Of a stretch of 64,000 nucleotides of DNA, positions 1 through 10,491 are shown piece after piece (the stretch's first letter is position 1; every line of letters begins with the position of its first letter). Where the stretch lies: contig OX337230.1 in the NCBI GenBank assembly GCA_946965045.2, positions 4,278,001-4,342,000 of the forward strand, in the 5' to 3' direction. Position numbers and translations under genes: made by a program. This DNA is from Epithemia pelagica (taxonomy: Eukaryota; Bacillariophyta; Bacillariophyceae; Surirellales; Surirellaceae). The notes beneath the pieces are model-generated. The model worked only from the letters and a program-made list of their open reading frames with translations. It was not told the origin of the DNA and searched no databases.

Positions 1-97
1 AGGCTGGAGAGGAGACCTCGTCTAGTATTCGTATATAGGTAGTCCCTTTCCGCCCACTTGCAAGACTCTCCCCCCTCCTCACCTATACACAAGAATA

Positions 98-1403
98 CTA
101 CGAGGCTTGGGTCGTGGTCGGTGCCGCAGCAAAGGCGGGAATGCCGGTCATGGCGCGTCCCAAAATGAGACCATGGACATCTCGTGTGCCTTCGTAAGTA
201 CTGACCGCTTCGAGATTCATCACGTGCCGAATGACGTGATAGTCATCACAAATGCCATTGGCCCCCAACATGTCCCGTGCCGTCCGACAACTGTTCAAGG
301 CGGTCGTACACGTGTGCCGTTTCAAGAGGGATACCATTTCCGGTGACGCTTGGCCCTGTTCCATGAGTCGTCCCACACGGAGACAGGCTTGTTGTCCCAG
401 AGCAATATCGGTCATCATGTCGGCCAGTTTGGTTTGAATCAATTGCGTCGCCGCCAAGGGGGCTCCAAATTGATGCCGATCCAGGGTATACTGTCGCGCG
501 ATTTGCAAACAGGATTGGGCGGCGCCCAACACACCCCAGGAAATCCCATAGCGGGCATGATTCAAACAGGAAAAGGGTCCTCGAAGACCGTGTACCATCA
601 AGGCCTGATTGGCCGGGACTCGGACATTTGTCAGAAAGATACTTCCCGTACACGAGGCTCGTAGAGCAAATTTGCCCTCGTGCACCGTGGTTTCCAAACC
701 AGGCGTGTCGCGTTCCACCAAAAAGCCTCGAATGCGACCATCACCCTCGCCGCCGCCTTGTTGCTTGGCCCAAATCACAAACACGTCAGCAATGGGGGCA
801 TGGGTAATCCAACACTTGCTCCCATTCAAGACAAAGGTTTGGGTACCGGCATCCCACACAGCCGTCGTTTCCATGGATCCCGGATCGGATCCATGATTGG
901 GTTCCGTCAAGCCAAAACATCCCACGAGACGACCGGCGGCCAATTCCGGCAAGTACTTGAGCTTGACTTGTTCGGATGCGGCGTAGGCGTAAATGGGATA
1001 CATGACCAAACTGGATTGGACACTGACAGCCGATCGATAGGACGAATCGACGCGTTCGACTTCGGTCGTGACGAGTCCATAACTGACATGGCCGAGATTG
1101 GAGCCGCCATAGTGTGAGGGCAAGGTCGCACCAAGCAAGCCGACCGAGCCGAGTTGTTGCATGCCGTCGTGGTCCAGGGTGCGTTCGTGACGATTGGCCT
1201 GTTGAATCTGGGGCAACAAGTGCGATTGACAAAAGTCACGACAGGAATCTTGCACCAGGCGTTCTTCCTCGGTCAATTGGTGACGCAACAACAAGGGATC
1301 GTCCCAGGCAAAGGATCCTTGTCCACCAAAGGCATTGAACATTGGTGTGGCTGGCTCATTAGAGTGTGGTGGTGCTTTTTGGGGACTTGTATTGGAAGAA
1401 GAA

Positions 1404-1435
<32 letters not shown>

Positions 1436-1627
1436 ATCCGACTCGGAAGAAGAGGAGGATGCCTTTGTTGCAGAAAGGGAGGTGGACAGAGTTCTTGGTG
1501 AGCCAGGTTCGGAGAAGGGTCTGGTCCAAATCTTTTTGAGCACTTGAGGATACACAAAACTGCTCCGGCAGTTCTTGGATATTCTTGTTGCAGCAGCAAC
1601 AACGAAACGTTGTGTTGACAAGAGCAT
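98..1627 (-). CDS. GCDH: Glutaryl-CoA dehydrogenase, mitochondrial
   Basis: 509-residue acyl-CoA dehydrogenase family flavoprotein. The family oxidises and decarboxylates glutaryl-CoA to crotonyl-CoA in lysine/tryptophan breakdown in the mitochondrial matrix. Residues 1-95 are basic, then Ser-rich, with a run of about 13 Ser near 66-78 encoded by a GAC/TCG-type triplet run. They fit a transit peptide plus a disordered linker. The mature domain starts near FAWDDP (106-111). Signature segments visible are SYRSAVSVQSSL (196-207, carrying the Arg that contacts the substrate carboxylate in this subfamily), GCFGLTEPNHGSDPG (236-250), and YEGTRDVHGLILGRAMTG (478-495), whose Glu479 aligns with the catalytic base. 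The TYEGT and SYRSA motifs separate it from short- and medium-chain dehydrogenases. ATG at 1627, TAG at 98-100, single exon. It is divergent to the membrane-protein gene, whose likely start lies about 200 bp away. Confidence 0.93.
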
Positions 1628-1823
1628 GGTGCAGACGCGTCAATCACACTCTCTCCCAAAACACAACAATCTCCAAACAATAATGATGAGAATAAGACAC
1701 AGCGACACCACCAATACAACGACGACGACACAACGGATGCCACTCGACGGCTCTCTCTCCAACAGAACACCGAAAACAATTCCAAAAAATGAGAACATCG
1801 CCAATGATGACCGAAGAGCGACC

Positions 1824-3245
1824 ATGTCGTCAGTCGTCTTCCAGTCGCTGCATTTGGATCTTGGACGACACGCACTTTTTTCATCCTCAACCGAACCATC
1901 ACCCACTGTTCAGTTCTTTGGTGGAGACAGACCTTTGGACGGTTCGACTCCTCTCCACTGGAACTTGTGTGTCGTATATCTTTTCTACTTATATTCATTC
2001 CTATTCGTCATACTCATCCTCATGTTGGATACGATTGTCCAATTGATTCGTAATGCCTTGTGTGTGATCAAGGGATTGGGCTGGTGGGAAGATACCCTGT
2101 GGTACGACGTCACCGTCTTGCCGCAGTATTACGATTTGCCCGAGCCCTTGAATCAAACGACACCCTTGGAATTGGTGATTGGTTTGACTCAAGTCTATGT
2201 CACCTTTTCCCTCTGTCCATCCGGATGGTCCCTGTTTTCGAGCAGTGGCGGCAAGTATGTTCGGATTCAACGCATCTTGTACGATCGACAAGACCAAAAG
2301 AACAACAACAACAAAACCACTACATTGGACCACGCGAATCACTTGGTCCACGCCTCCTTGATCAAGGAGGCCCAGTACGCTTTGCGATCCATGTTGGTAG
2401 GTCTCTTGCTCATGGCCATTGGAGGATCCTTTTTTTGGCTCTTTACCAATTCCATTCACCTGACGGAAACGGGTTGGAATGGAGGCATTCATGCCGTCAT
2501 TCATGCTCTCATTGTCACCGAAGTCGCCCTGTTGCCCCTCTTGGCATTCATGTGGCAGGATGGAACCACCCTGGTACAAAAATCGCAAACCTTGACCAAG
2601 CTCGCCACGTTGCTGGAACAGCAACCAGCATCATCCACCACGACAATTGCCGACGTCGAATTGGTCGCATTCGAAGCCTTGACGGAATGGGTGCCGTTTT
2701 GGGATGCCGGGTTGAGTCTGTGGAATGCCAAAGTACCCGATCCAAAAGAAGAAGAGAAGCTCGTAGCACAAGAAGTGACCAAGGTGCAAGGTTTGTTGCA
2801 AGATTTGACAACGACAAATGCCAAGACTTCGAAGCCCAACCCAAACAATTCCAAAAAGGCCAATGGAGACGACACCAACGACACGACGACCACGTCTTAC
2901 ACCATTGACAAAGAACACGCGGCCACGTTGAAGCATCAAAGCTTGATGCAACAACTGCAAGGCTATCGAGAATTTGTCTTTTGGGGACTCAATGCCGTGG
3001 CCTTTTGCAGTTACTTGATTTGCATTGTCGTCTTTTATTATCATGAGGAATCGGCCCAACCCTATTGGATGCGATCCATTTTGCTCCAAGACATGGACAA
3101 TGCCTTGGCCGATTGGCATGGCAATTTTTGGGGCGATTTAATGTGGACGATTGAACCCCTCGTCGTGCTCGTGTCGTCGGCCGTATTCTTTCTCCTGAAA
3201 CAACAACACCAACGTCGAACCACCTCCAAACTCAAGACGGAGTAA
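1824..3245 (+). CDS. Multi-pass membrane protein of unknown function
   Basis: I do not recognise this family. The frame is open from 1575, but the first codons there are not ATG. In-frame ATGs lie at 1626, 1683, 1686, 1737 and 1824. I chose 1824 because it has an ACCATG context and leaves room for a divergent promoter shared with the dehydrogenase gene; earlier starts remain possible. The 473-residue product shows five hydrophobic segments, near residues 45-74, 187-208, 223-245, 384-406 and 438-459. A long loop between the third and fourth segments is rich in Lys, Asn and Thr. A Trp/Tyr-rich stretch follows segment 1 (GLGWWEDTLWYDVTVLPQYY). The C-terminus is short and basic. No catalytic motif is evident. 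Confidence 0.72.
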   Translation: MSSVVFQSLHLDLGRHALFSSSTEPSPTVQFFGGDRPLDGSTPLHWNLCVVYLFYLYSFLFVILILMLDTIVQLIRNALCVIKGLGWWEDTLWYDVTVLPQYYDLPEPLNQTTPLELVIGLTQVYVTFSLCPSGWSLFSSSGGKYVRIQRILYDRQDQKNNNNKTTTLDHANHLVHASLIKEAQYALRSMLVGLLLMAIGGSFFWLFTNSIHLTETGWNGGIHAVIHALIVTEVALLPLLAFMWQDGTTLVQKSQTLTKLATLLEQQPASSTTTIADVELVAFEALTEWVPFWDAGLSLWNAKVPDPKEEEKLVAQEVTKVQGLLQDLTTTNAKTSKPNPNNSKKANGDDTNDTTTTSYTIDKEHAATLKHQSLMQQLQGYREFVFWGLNAVAFCSYLICIVVFYYHEESAQPYWMRSILLQDMDNALADWHGNFWGDLMWTIEPLVVLVSSAVFFLLKQQHQRRTTSKLKTE

Positions 3246-3885
3246 ACTAGTCAAAACTAGAGTGTCTTGTGTATATGTTCTGTGGATGATTGTCTTGTTC
3301 GTGCGAAGCACATTTGTGCATTCCCTGCCTTGTCTGGACTACGAAACACACAGCTCTATATTCTCATCCACTTGTGTGGAGTAGAAGGAGTAGTAGTATA
3401 GTATACAAGGGGGAATGGTCTATAGTTTACCGTTGTTGCGATACAGTGTGTGGGATTTGTGTGTGGGATGTTGGAGTGATCCTGGTCTGCCTGCCTCTGG
3501 AAATTACCGATTGCCAGAAAGAAAAAATCTCTCTCGAGTCGATAGATAGGATACCGGTTGTCCTTTGTGCCATTTTTTCGTCGAGTGTTTCGTCTCTCTT
3601 GTTCTTGTCTATATATATATCCTCGCTTTCATGAAACAAACCATTCTCGGAACGGAGGGACCGCACTACATAGAATGTCAGTATCATTCTATTAGTGGCA
3701 TGATACGGTATCAAGCCCATGCAATGGCCGATGCGAAGGAACACAAGGCAATCGTCGTCGGAAACGGCATCACTCACAAGCTGCACGCCATTGGACGTTG
3801 CGTATCCGGCAGAATCCATACATGAGACAGACAGAGAGAGAGAAAGAGAGTTGGTCGATTTTGTTTCTCCCACAATTCCTTCCCT
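3246..3885. other. Convergent intergenic region
   Basis: 640 bp between two converging genes, presumably carrying both 3' UTRs. It is AT-richer than the genes, with short TA-rich and GA-rich runs (an AGAGAGAG-type run near 3830-3850). No convincing ORF, tRNA or repeat was seen. Confidence 0.6.
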
Positions 3886-5736
3886 TCACTGACAGACGGA
3901 CAATCGTCGGAGACTCGGTCTTCGGGAGACGACAATGCCGGTACTTTCGCCCGTCACTTGTTCCATTTCGGTATTGAGTTTTTCCAAGACTTGATGCAAT
4001 TCCTTTTGCGACTGCAACATGAGTTCGACATGTTCCGTCATGTCCCAAATCCGTTCCTGCGCCTTTTCCAATTTGGTCGTGTCGGTTTCAAACTCGCCCA
4101 TTTTTTCCGCCTGGACTTCCCGATCCACCACCGCAACGGCATCGCAGACGACGGCGACAATGAGGTTAAAGACAATAAAGCCCGTGACGGAAATAAAGGC
4201 GAGAATGGGCGCCCAGGCCCAGGATCGTTCCGCCATGACATTGCGGGCCACACCGGCCCATTCCAAAGTCATGAGTTCCATACAGGTAAAGAGCGATCGA
4301 TCGAGGGATCCAAAGTAATTGACTTCGGTTTCGACATCGCGAAAGAGTTCGGTAAACAAGACGGCAAAGATGTAAAAAATGAGCATGAGCAGCATGGCAA
4401 TGGCGTACATGCGGGGCATGACGGCACCAATGGCCATGACCAGTTCACGCAGTGGTCCAATCCGAGTGACCAATCGAAAGGCTCGAAAGATTCGAAAGGC
4501 GCGAACAATTTGCAAGGATTCCAAGGACCAACTGGTGATGACAATGACAAAGTCAAAGACCAACCAGGAATCAGTAAAGTAACTGAAACTCCGATAGACA
4601 AGTTGCAGGGCCAATTCAATGGTAAATACGACCAAAAAGGCCTTGTCCAAGGAACTAAATCCCTTATCCACATTTTCATTGTCCGTGACAAAATCAAAGG
4701 TGGCAATGCCCATGAAAATGGCATTGACAATAATGAGAATGATAATGCCAAGCTGGACATGAGGATTTTCGACAATCTTTCCACAAATCATTCGAAATTT
4801 CCACACAATGGACCGATGCCGCTTGTCGGCCCCATCACGGCTGGGATCGGCAATCAACTCGCGAAATATCCGATGCGTCATGGACGATTCACTTTCATCC
4901 AAACTCCGGTGACTCCGGCCACGTCCATTGGAACCACCACGCATGCCAGCAGTGTCAATCAAAAAGTCTTCGGTATCGTCAATGTCCAAGGAATGACTGG
5001 AGGACATGCGTTCCGAAGATCCCATGGAGGGTTCCAACATGCGGACACTTTTCCGGGAGGATTCCGTTCGCAAAAAGCCTCGACTGGGAGGGGCTTCTTC
5101 CGAAGAGGCTGCGACCGTTTCTTCTTGTTTCACCATAACCATGCCACCGTCAGCTCCTGTTTCACTGGACATTTCCAGGGCATCATTAGTCGTAGTGATT
5201 CCAGTGCTCGAAATGCCGGTTGGTTCTGGTTGCGGCTGGTTTCTCCGTTTATTGGTAGCCGTTCCATTGGCAAGGACCGGATCACTCGAATCTCCTGCGG
5301 ATGATTGGGTAGATCCTTGATCCAAAGAGCCTACATCATCCTCCGGAGTTTCAGAGGCATGATTCTTTTGCTGTTTGGAAGTTTTCGGAGCGTTCTTTTC
5401 GGGTGAATCCAATTCTTCTCGAAAAATAGACCCAGTCGTTGAAGTCGAGGACAAGGCACCATTGGTGGAAGGTGATAATTCAATTTCCGGTTCTCCCGAA
5501 TCGATCCCATTCATTCGTACCGTCGTTGTTGCAGTAGTAGTAGTTGCAGTCACATGGTTCGTGGTGGTATCTCTTCGTCCCGCTGTTGTGGGTCGTCCCA
5601 TGGTATAGGTAGTTGAAGAATCACGAAGCGAAGTCGAGGAGGCCGTTTGAAATTCCATAGAAGGTTTGGTATCATTCGATATTTTGGCAGAGTGGTCCAT
5701 GTGAGGCATCCAAAAACTAAACAACGATGTACTCAT
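3886..5736 (-). CDS. Single-domain voltage-gated cation channel (EukCat-like)
   Basis: 616 residues with one six-helix ion-transport domain, not the four-domain form of animal Nav/Cav channels. Residues 1-300 are a long Ser/Thr-rich cytosolic region. S1 is near 328-346, S2 362-382 and S3 388-402. S4 is near 405-425, with Arg at every third position (IVRAFRIFRAFRLVTR). S5 is 440-465. The pore loop has FTCMELMTLEWAGVARNVM, a filter resembling but not identical to the bacterial NaChBac TLESWA filter. S6 is 508-532. A charged coiled coil at about 536-595 (EAQ/LEKAQERIW...LMLQSQKELHQVLEKL) suggests tetramer assembly, as in bacterial channels. Diatoms are known to carry single-domain channels of the EukCat type that drive Na+/Ca2+ action potentials; assignment to that group is by architecture only. 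ATG at 5736. Confidence 0.85.
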   Translation of the reverse strand: MSTSLFSFWMPHMDHSAKISNDTKPSMEFQTASSTSLRDSSTTYTMGRPTTAGRRDTTTNHVTATTTTATTTVRMNGIDSGEPEIELSPSTNGALSSTSTTGSIFREELDSPEKNAPKTSKQQKNHASETPEDDVGSLDQGSTQSSAGDSSDPVLANGTATNKRRNQPQPEPTGISSTGITTTNDALEMSSETGADGGMVMVKQEETVAASSEEAPPSRGFLRTESSRKSVRMLEPSMGSSERMSSSHSLDIDDTEDFLIDTAGMRGGSNGRGRSHRSLDESESSMTHRIFRELIADPSRDGADKRHRSIVWKFRMICGKIVENPHVQLGIIILIIVNAIFMGIATFDFVTDNENVDKGFSSLDKAFLVVFTIELALQLVYRSFSYFTDSWLVFDFVIVITSWSLESLQIVRAFRIFRAFRLVTRIGPLRELVMAIGAVMPRMYAIAMLLMLIFYIFAVLFTELFRDVETEVNYFGSLDRSLFTCMELMTLEWAGVARNVMAERSWAWAPILAFISVTGFIVFNLIVAVVCDAVAVVDREVQAEKMGEFETDTTKLEKAQERIWDMTEHVELMLQSQKELHQVLEKLNTEMEQVTGESTGIVVSRRPSLRRLSVCQ

Positions 5737-7385
5737 TCGCCTTTTTCAATGGGCGAACTGTACAACAAGATCAAGCGTATAAATAGTATACACACACACA
5801 CGAACGCCACCAACCGTCACTAGGGATGGATCGAGTGTAGATTGAGAGGTTTCTCCAACTCAAACGTCTCCACTGTTTCAGCCAATCGATCCGGATAGCG
5901 AGTCGTTGTGGTTTGGCTCGATTCACTCTCTTTTGCCCAACGCAGCTCCTCCACAACGTCTCCTCTCACAACCGTAGAGCGTCGTCTTTGATAAATGTTA
6001 CACAAGCCAAAGACACCCAGAGAAAGAAGAGAACCACAAACACACACACTGGCTCTCACAATTCGCTCGTTGTCGTTGTCTCCTCGATTGCGTTGTTGGC
6101 GGTGTATAGTGCGGTAAACTTGCTGGCTGGGCTTGGGGGGAACTGTGCCAGCACTTGTACAGAAAGTACTAGTGTAGTACTTTTAGGGAGAAGAAGCCCT
6201 ACTCTTTCACCAATAGTCGTTACGCGTGTTTCGCCCTTTTTCCCGGAGAGTCTCGGACGACCGTCCATCGTCGATCGCACACACACACACACACACACAC
6301 CCATCATCTCCGCGACGAATCAAACGAGCGCACACAACACCACACACAGAGTCGGTGTGGTCACGCGATATCCGGAGCGCGCAGGAGTATAAATCGCCGG
6401 GTTTTGCTCTATGGGCAATAGTGTTCAATAGAGAAGGACAGGAACGGCAATACCAAATTACTCGCATCCCTCCCGGTGTTTGTCGCCAACGACTGCTGTG
6501 ACGCGCGCAGGCACATCTTCAACGGGCCCAATCCACAACGGCACAAACCAACTTCTGTCCCAACACGGATTTTTGGTTCCAACAACACGTAATACGATCG
6601 ACGTCTTACGCACGAATGGTTTCTTCTTTGAGTCGTGTCGGAGTCGCACACCCGGAACATAATCTATTGCTACTTCGTCTATCCCATCGTAAATCATAGG
6701 GTTGATCATAAGTGGCTCTCTCTCATGCGTAATAGAACGTGTTCATGGTTTCCTTCAAAGACTAGAATACATCACGAATGTATAGCAAGGAGAGGCAAAA
6801 CAAAGAAAAGCATGTCATGCCGGCTGGCTCACAACAGATTACCATCATTTCCACCACCAAAGACCGACCGCAAGGACAAACGTGGAATTGCAAAGATCCT
6901 TGTCAATCCACCCATTCCAACCTATGTGAAGGATGCAATGACAAATGTCCATCATCCTGAATACAAGAGTGCAGCTAGTTATACAAGGAATAAAGGGGAA
7001 TTGGAGTAGGCTTGATATCCAGTTCGGCTGCCTCTACTAGCTAGAGGTAGGTAGCTCTCTTCCCATGGTTCCATTCGAGACAGAAAACAAGGAGCACCGC
7101 AATCGTAGAATGATGACTCATCCATGACGGATCGGCGTTTGCCTGTGAGCAATGGATTATGTATGGCGACCAACTCCAACAACCATGCAATACGGATGCG
7201 ATTCGAAGGACGATGTGGCACGATCCGGTCGGTTCCAACCAGTATTCTACCAACAGGTCCAGGTCTGTTCTTCCAAGAGTCCTTGCCCCCTTCCGTACGA
7301 GGATTCTCGTTGTGACACAGAGAAAAGCGACGGATCCAATCTTCTTCGTGCTCTACTTGTTCACTGCAGGAAAAAAGGTCAATCC
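5737..7385. other. Intergenic region without a supportable gene
   Basis: 1.65 kb upstream of the channel gene and downstream of the F-box/ankyrin gene. It contains a dinucleotide run and many short opposite-strand ORFs with biased composition. None has a recognisable motif, a good start context or splice-connected extension. Confidence 0.5.
6278..6301. repeat. (CA)n microsatellite
   Basis: Twenty-four bases of uninterrupted CA dinucleotides in the intergenic region upstream of the channel gene. Confidence 0.9.
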
Positions 7386-10043
7386 TCAAAGTCCCAATTC
7401 AATGAGTCGAGCCAGCTCCTCATGTCCGCGATGTTGGGCCCATCCGGCCGCGGTCCGACCGGCAAAGTCGGGCGAAGCCAAGGGGCCGCTGTAGTGACAG
7501 GTTCCTACATGCTGGCGGTTGGCTCCCTTTTGCAATAAGAATCGAACCAGGTACTTGTCTCCAGCCCACGCCGCATTCAAGAGGGGCGTAAAGGATCCCC
7601 GATCTTCCGATTCAATATCGGCCCCCTTGGTTTCGACCAACCATTTGACCACCTTGTGTCGTTTGTGAATAGTGGCGAGATTCAAGAGGGAGTTGCGTTC
7701 ACAGACCACTCCACTGCAGTAATTGACATTGAAAAAGAAATCATGTTCCGCCTTGGTCACCATCTTTTCAATCGTCGACAGTTGATCGCCCTTGAAGAGT
7801 ATTTGTCCGGCGCGGGCCAACAAGTCGTCAAATCGTTTCTTGGCATCTTCCTGTTCGGTTCGTAAATTGGTAAAGTAGAGTTCATGCCATGGTTTACGGG
7901 GTCGTCGCGGAACCTTCCATCGGGAGGGAAAGAGCGACCGCCAGATGGAATCTCGTGCTTCCGTGAGAAAGTGTCGTAGCTCCCGATTCAACCCGAGCAA
8001 GGCACTTTGGTCCCGCACGGACAAACATTCGAGAAAGTGTACCACGACATCATCGGGAACGCCGCGAGACGGATCCAACAAGAGTGCCAAGTCCAATGGG
8101 GGACGACGACGGGCCTGTGCGGCCTGCTCTTGGCGTTCCCGTTCCTCCAACAAGGCGTCAATCACCACTACATCATCCATGGTCCCAGGTCGCGGTGGCT
8201 GGACCTTCTGGGGCAGTTCGGTTCCAACGGCAGGGGGGATCCCATTGCAACGACACTCTTCCCTCGGAATATCTGTAGAAGGAACCGTGACGGATGATTC
8301 ACAGTTTTGTTCTATTTGTTGTTGTTGTTTTTGTTGTTGTTCTTGTTCGTATCGTTCTCGTTGTCGTTTCCGACGCCAGATGCGCCATTGATTTTTGCGC
8401 ACCCGGAGCCATTCACCAAACTCGTTGTGTTGGACATGAACGACTTCGTCACAATCTTGTTCCATGCGTTTGCGTTTCCGTTGATTCCAACTGTACAAGG
8501 CCTTCCACCGAAGAGTGGATTCCGACAGCCAATGATCCAAACTCGTATAGCCTTGACGAGTCCAAAAATCGACCGCGACGGTTCGTGGTTCTTGTGATGG
8601 TTGTGCGGTAGAATCATGGACCGAGTCCCACAACGAATGAACGGTATAGGTTTGTCGCCATTCTTGTTTGCGCTGGGAGAGCCACTGGGAAAAGGTGGCA
8701 TATCCACAAGGATGGGTCCTCCAAAAGTCGTGGACGACCGTTCGAGGTTCCTTGTTCCATTCCAAGTTCGTATCATCCTCCAATAAATGGACTTGATATC
8801 GTTGCCGCCATTCCGCCTTGCGACGGGCCAGCCAGGAAGCAATGTCTGGAATTGGACGAAGAAAGAGTTTGGCTCTGGTTCCTTCGTCCGGATCGAGCAG
8901 GACTGAATAGTAAGAAGAAGAATGGAAGGATGGAACAGAGAGTGCTGCTCTTGGTGGAACGATTACCGATTCGGATGCATTCGTCGTACAAGTCGTATTA
9001 CTGTTTGAATGGCCGGTGGGAGAGTATGGAGGCGGTTCCTTATTCCAGGTTCCATGCCACTCGTTCAATTCCAAAGGATTGAGCTGTGCACCATCACTAC
9101 ACTCCTCAAGACCACCACCAGTCTTCTTTGGAGCCTCAATCATGGGTTGGTCATCGGCATACCAAATGTACTTTCCTTGCGGATGGACAAACAATGGGTT
9201 ATGAATGGGAAACTCGACTCCCACCACAAGCACATTTCGGCAAGAAGGACGCTCCACAGGAGTCGTCGTTGTCGTTGTTGCTGGTCCTGCAATCTGTGGT
9301 CCTGCAATAGTCTTTTTCACGACTGGAGACAGTGGTTGCGTCGTCGGGGTGTTGCTGGTAATAGTAGCTCCATGAAACACGAGTGTCCTTTTGGAAAGTG
9401 ATGATGGTGTTGCCAACGGCGGCGAGGGTTGTGTTGTCAGTGGTATAGAATGATACGAACTACTCGTACTACTACCCGGAGGAGTGACCAAGCGGGGGTA
9501 CGGATGATCCAAACAAGCCCGGAGCGTAGGGTGCTGACGGTGCAGCAAACTTGTCGTCGTCGTCGTCGTCATGATCGGTCGAGAAGGAGGAGGAGAATGG
9601 CGCACCAGGAGGAGCGAAGCAGTCTGACTGGTGGACAGGACCTGCGTAATTTCCGAAAAGGAAGTATAGGAGGCAACGGATCGACAATTGACGGCCCAAA
9701 TGCAATCGCCCGGTAAAATCGTGGTCATGGTCGAAACCGAGGGACGACACACCAAGATCTTGATCCAGTCCAACAGAGGGACTTGGGGTTGTTGGAGTTG
9801 CAGTTGTTGCAGCACTGCATCATCCACCCGTGGATCATGTGCCACGGCATACCATCCCTGGATCCAACCTTGAATTTGGACCGGGTCCGTCGCACTCACC
9901 ATCAAACCAACAGGATGATTGGAAGACGAAGAAGAAGTAGTAGAGCTCACGGAGAGGCCCCATTTGGTTCCTGGACGGCGTTTCAACGACGCTACAATAT
10001 AGTGTGGTGCAGGATCCAGCGAAGAAGATTGCATCAGGGACAT
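7386..10043 (-). CDS. F-box/ankyrin-repeat protein with PDZ-like N-terminus
   Basis: 885 residues from the ATG at 10043; the frame extends upstream without ATG. Residues about 10-160 look PDZ-like (a GTKWGLSV start and GDCIWAVNCRSV, a typical ligand-groove region). A low-complexity Pro/Thr/Ser linker follows. Residues about 400-555 hold four imperfect copies of a Trp/Arg module: W..RKAEWRQRYQVH, WLSQRKQEWRQTYTVH, WLSESTLRWKALY and WLRVRKNQWRIWRRK. Near residue 664 is an F-box-like segment (DDVVVHFLECLSVRDQSALL), then a PRRPRKPWHELYF segment. The last 100 residues are ankyrin repeats (SLLNLATIHKRHKVVKWLV; GSFTPLLNAAWAGDKYLVRF). The F-box plus ankyrin layout suggests a substrate adaptor for an SCF-type ubiquitin ligase; the target is unknown. 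Confidence 0.75.
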   Translation of the reverse strand: MSLMQSSSLDPAPHYIVASLKRRPGTKWGLSVSSTTSSSSSNHPVGLMVSATDPVQIQGWIQGWYAVAHDPRVDDAVLQQLQLQQPQVPLLDWIKILVCRPSVSTMTTILPGDCIWAVNCRSVASYTSFSEITQVLSTSQTASLLLVRHSPPPSRPIMTTTTTTSLLHRQHPTLRACLDHPYPRLVTPPGSSTSSSYHSIPLTTQPSPPLATPSSLSKRTLVFHGATITSNTPTTQPLSPVVKKTIAGPQIAGPATTTTTTPVERPSCRNVLVVGVEFPIHNPLFVHPQGKYIWYADDQPMIEAPKKTGGGLEECSDGAQLNPLELNEWHGTWNKEPPPYSPTGHSNSNTTCTTNASESVIVPPRAALSVPSFHSSSYYSVLLDPDEGTRAKLFLRPIPDIASWLARRKAEWRQRYQVHLLEDDTNLEWNKEPRTVVHDFWRTHPCGYATFSQWLSQRKQEWRQTYTVHSLWDSVHDSTAQPSQEPRTVAVDFWTRQGYTSLDHWLSESTLRWKALYSWNQRKRKRMEQDCDEVVHVQHNEFGEWLRVRKNQWRIWRRKRQRERYEQEQQQKQQQQIEQNCESSVTVPSTDIPREECRCNGIPPAVGTELPQKVQPPRPGTMDDVVVIDALLEERERQEQAAQARRRPPLDLALLLDPSRGVPDDVVVHFLECLSVRDQSALLGLNRELRHFLTEARDSIWRSLFPSRWKVPRRPRKPWHELYFTNLRTEQEDAKKRFDDLLARAGQILFKGDQLSTIEKMVTKAEHDFFFNVNYCSGVVCERNSLLNLATIHKRHKVVKWLVETKGADIESEDRGSFTPLLNAAWAGDKYLVRFLLQKGANRQHVGTCHYSGPLASPDFAGRTAAGWAQHRGHEELARLIELGL

Positions 10044-10225
10044 TATAGTGGACGGAAACGAAGAAGACGACAACGAACTGTCACGGCGAGAGGGTGGTCT
10101 TCCTCATGGTGACTGCTGTCAATTTCCAAGTTTTGTGGTGTTGCACTGACCACGCCCTTCAACTTTTCAACCCACAGCGGCGGAAAACCACTGACCATAC
10201 TCTCACGGGACTGTACGTGGAGAAA

Positions 10226-10366
10226 TACCGTAAATTGCGTAACTTAAGAACCACCAAATGATGTCCTCCTTTTAGGCAAAATGGTGCTTATCTTCCGCAC
10301 ATTAACAATAGGGTGGCCCTAATGGTGCTTATAAGCGGCGGTTCTTAAGCTCCGCAATTTACGGTA
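10226..10366. mobile_element. MITE with TA target site (Tc1/mariner-like)
   Basis: 141-bp element with terminal inverted repeats. The left end reads CCGTAAATTGCG then CTTAAGAACC; the right end is the reverse complement with two or three mismatches (GGTTCTTAAG, CGCAATTTACGG). TA flanks both ends, as expected of a Tc1/mariner target-site duplication. The interior has no coding potential and carries two copies of AATGGTGCTTAT. It sits between the F-box/ankyrin gene and the kinase gene, about 125 bp before the kinase ATG. Confidence 0.8.
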
Positions 10367-10491
10367 GGTCGCGTTTGTCCGCGCGACGTCCAGCAGATGG
10401 CCCCGCCAAGTTCTGTATCGTTCCTACTACATAAGCCCCTTCGCGAACAAGCCCGAAGTCTCTGATCCATTGTGTTTGGAATCTGTTGACC

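Noticed and set aside
1401-1435. GAC triplet run read as a poly-Asp plus-strand protein
   Set aside because: It is the antisense of the Ser run in the dehydrogenase leader.
3958-5304. 448-codon plus-strand frame opposite the channel gene
   Set aside because: It is the reverse-complement shadow of the channel coding sequence, with no motif of its own.
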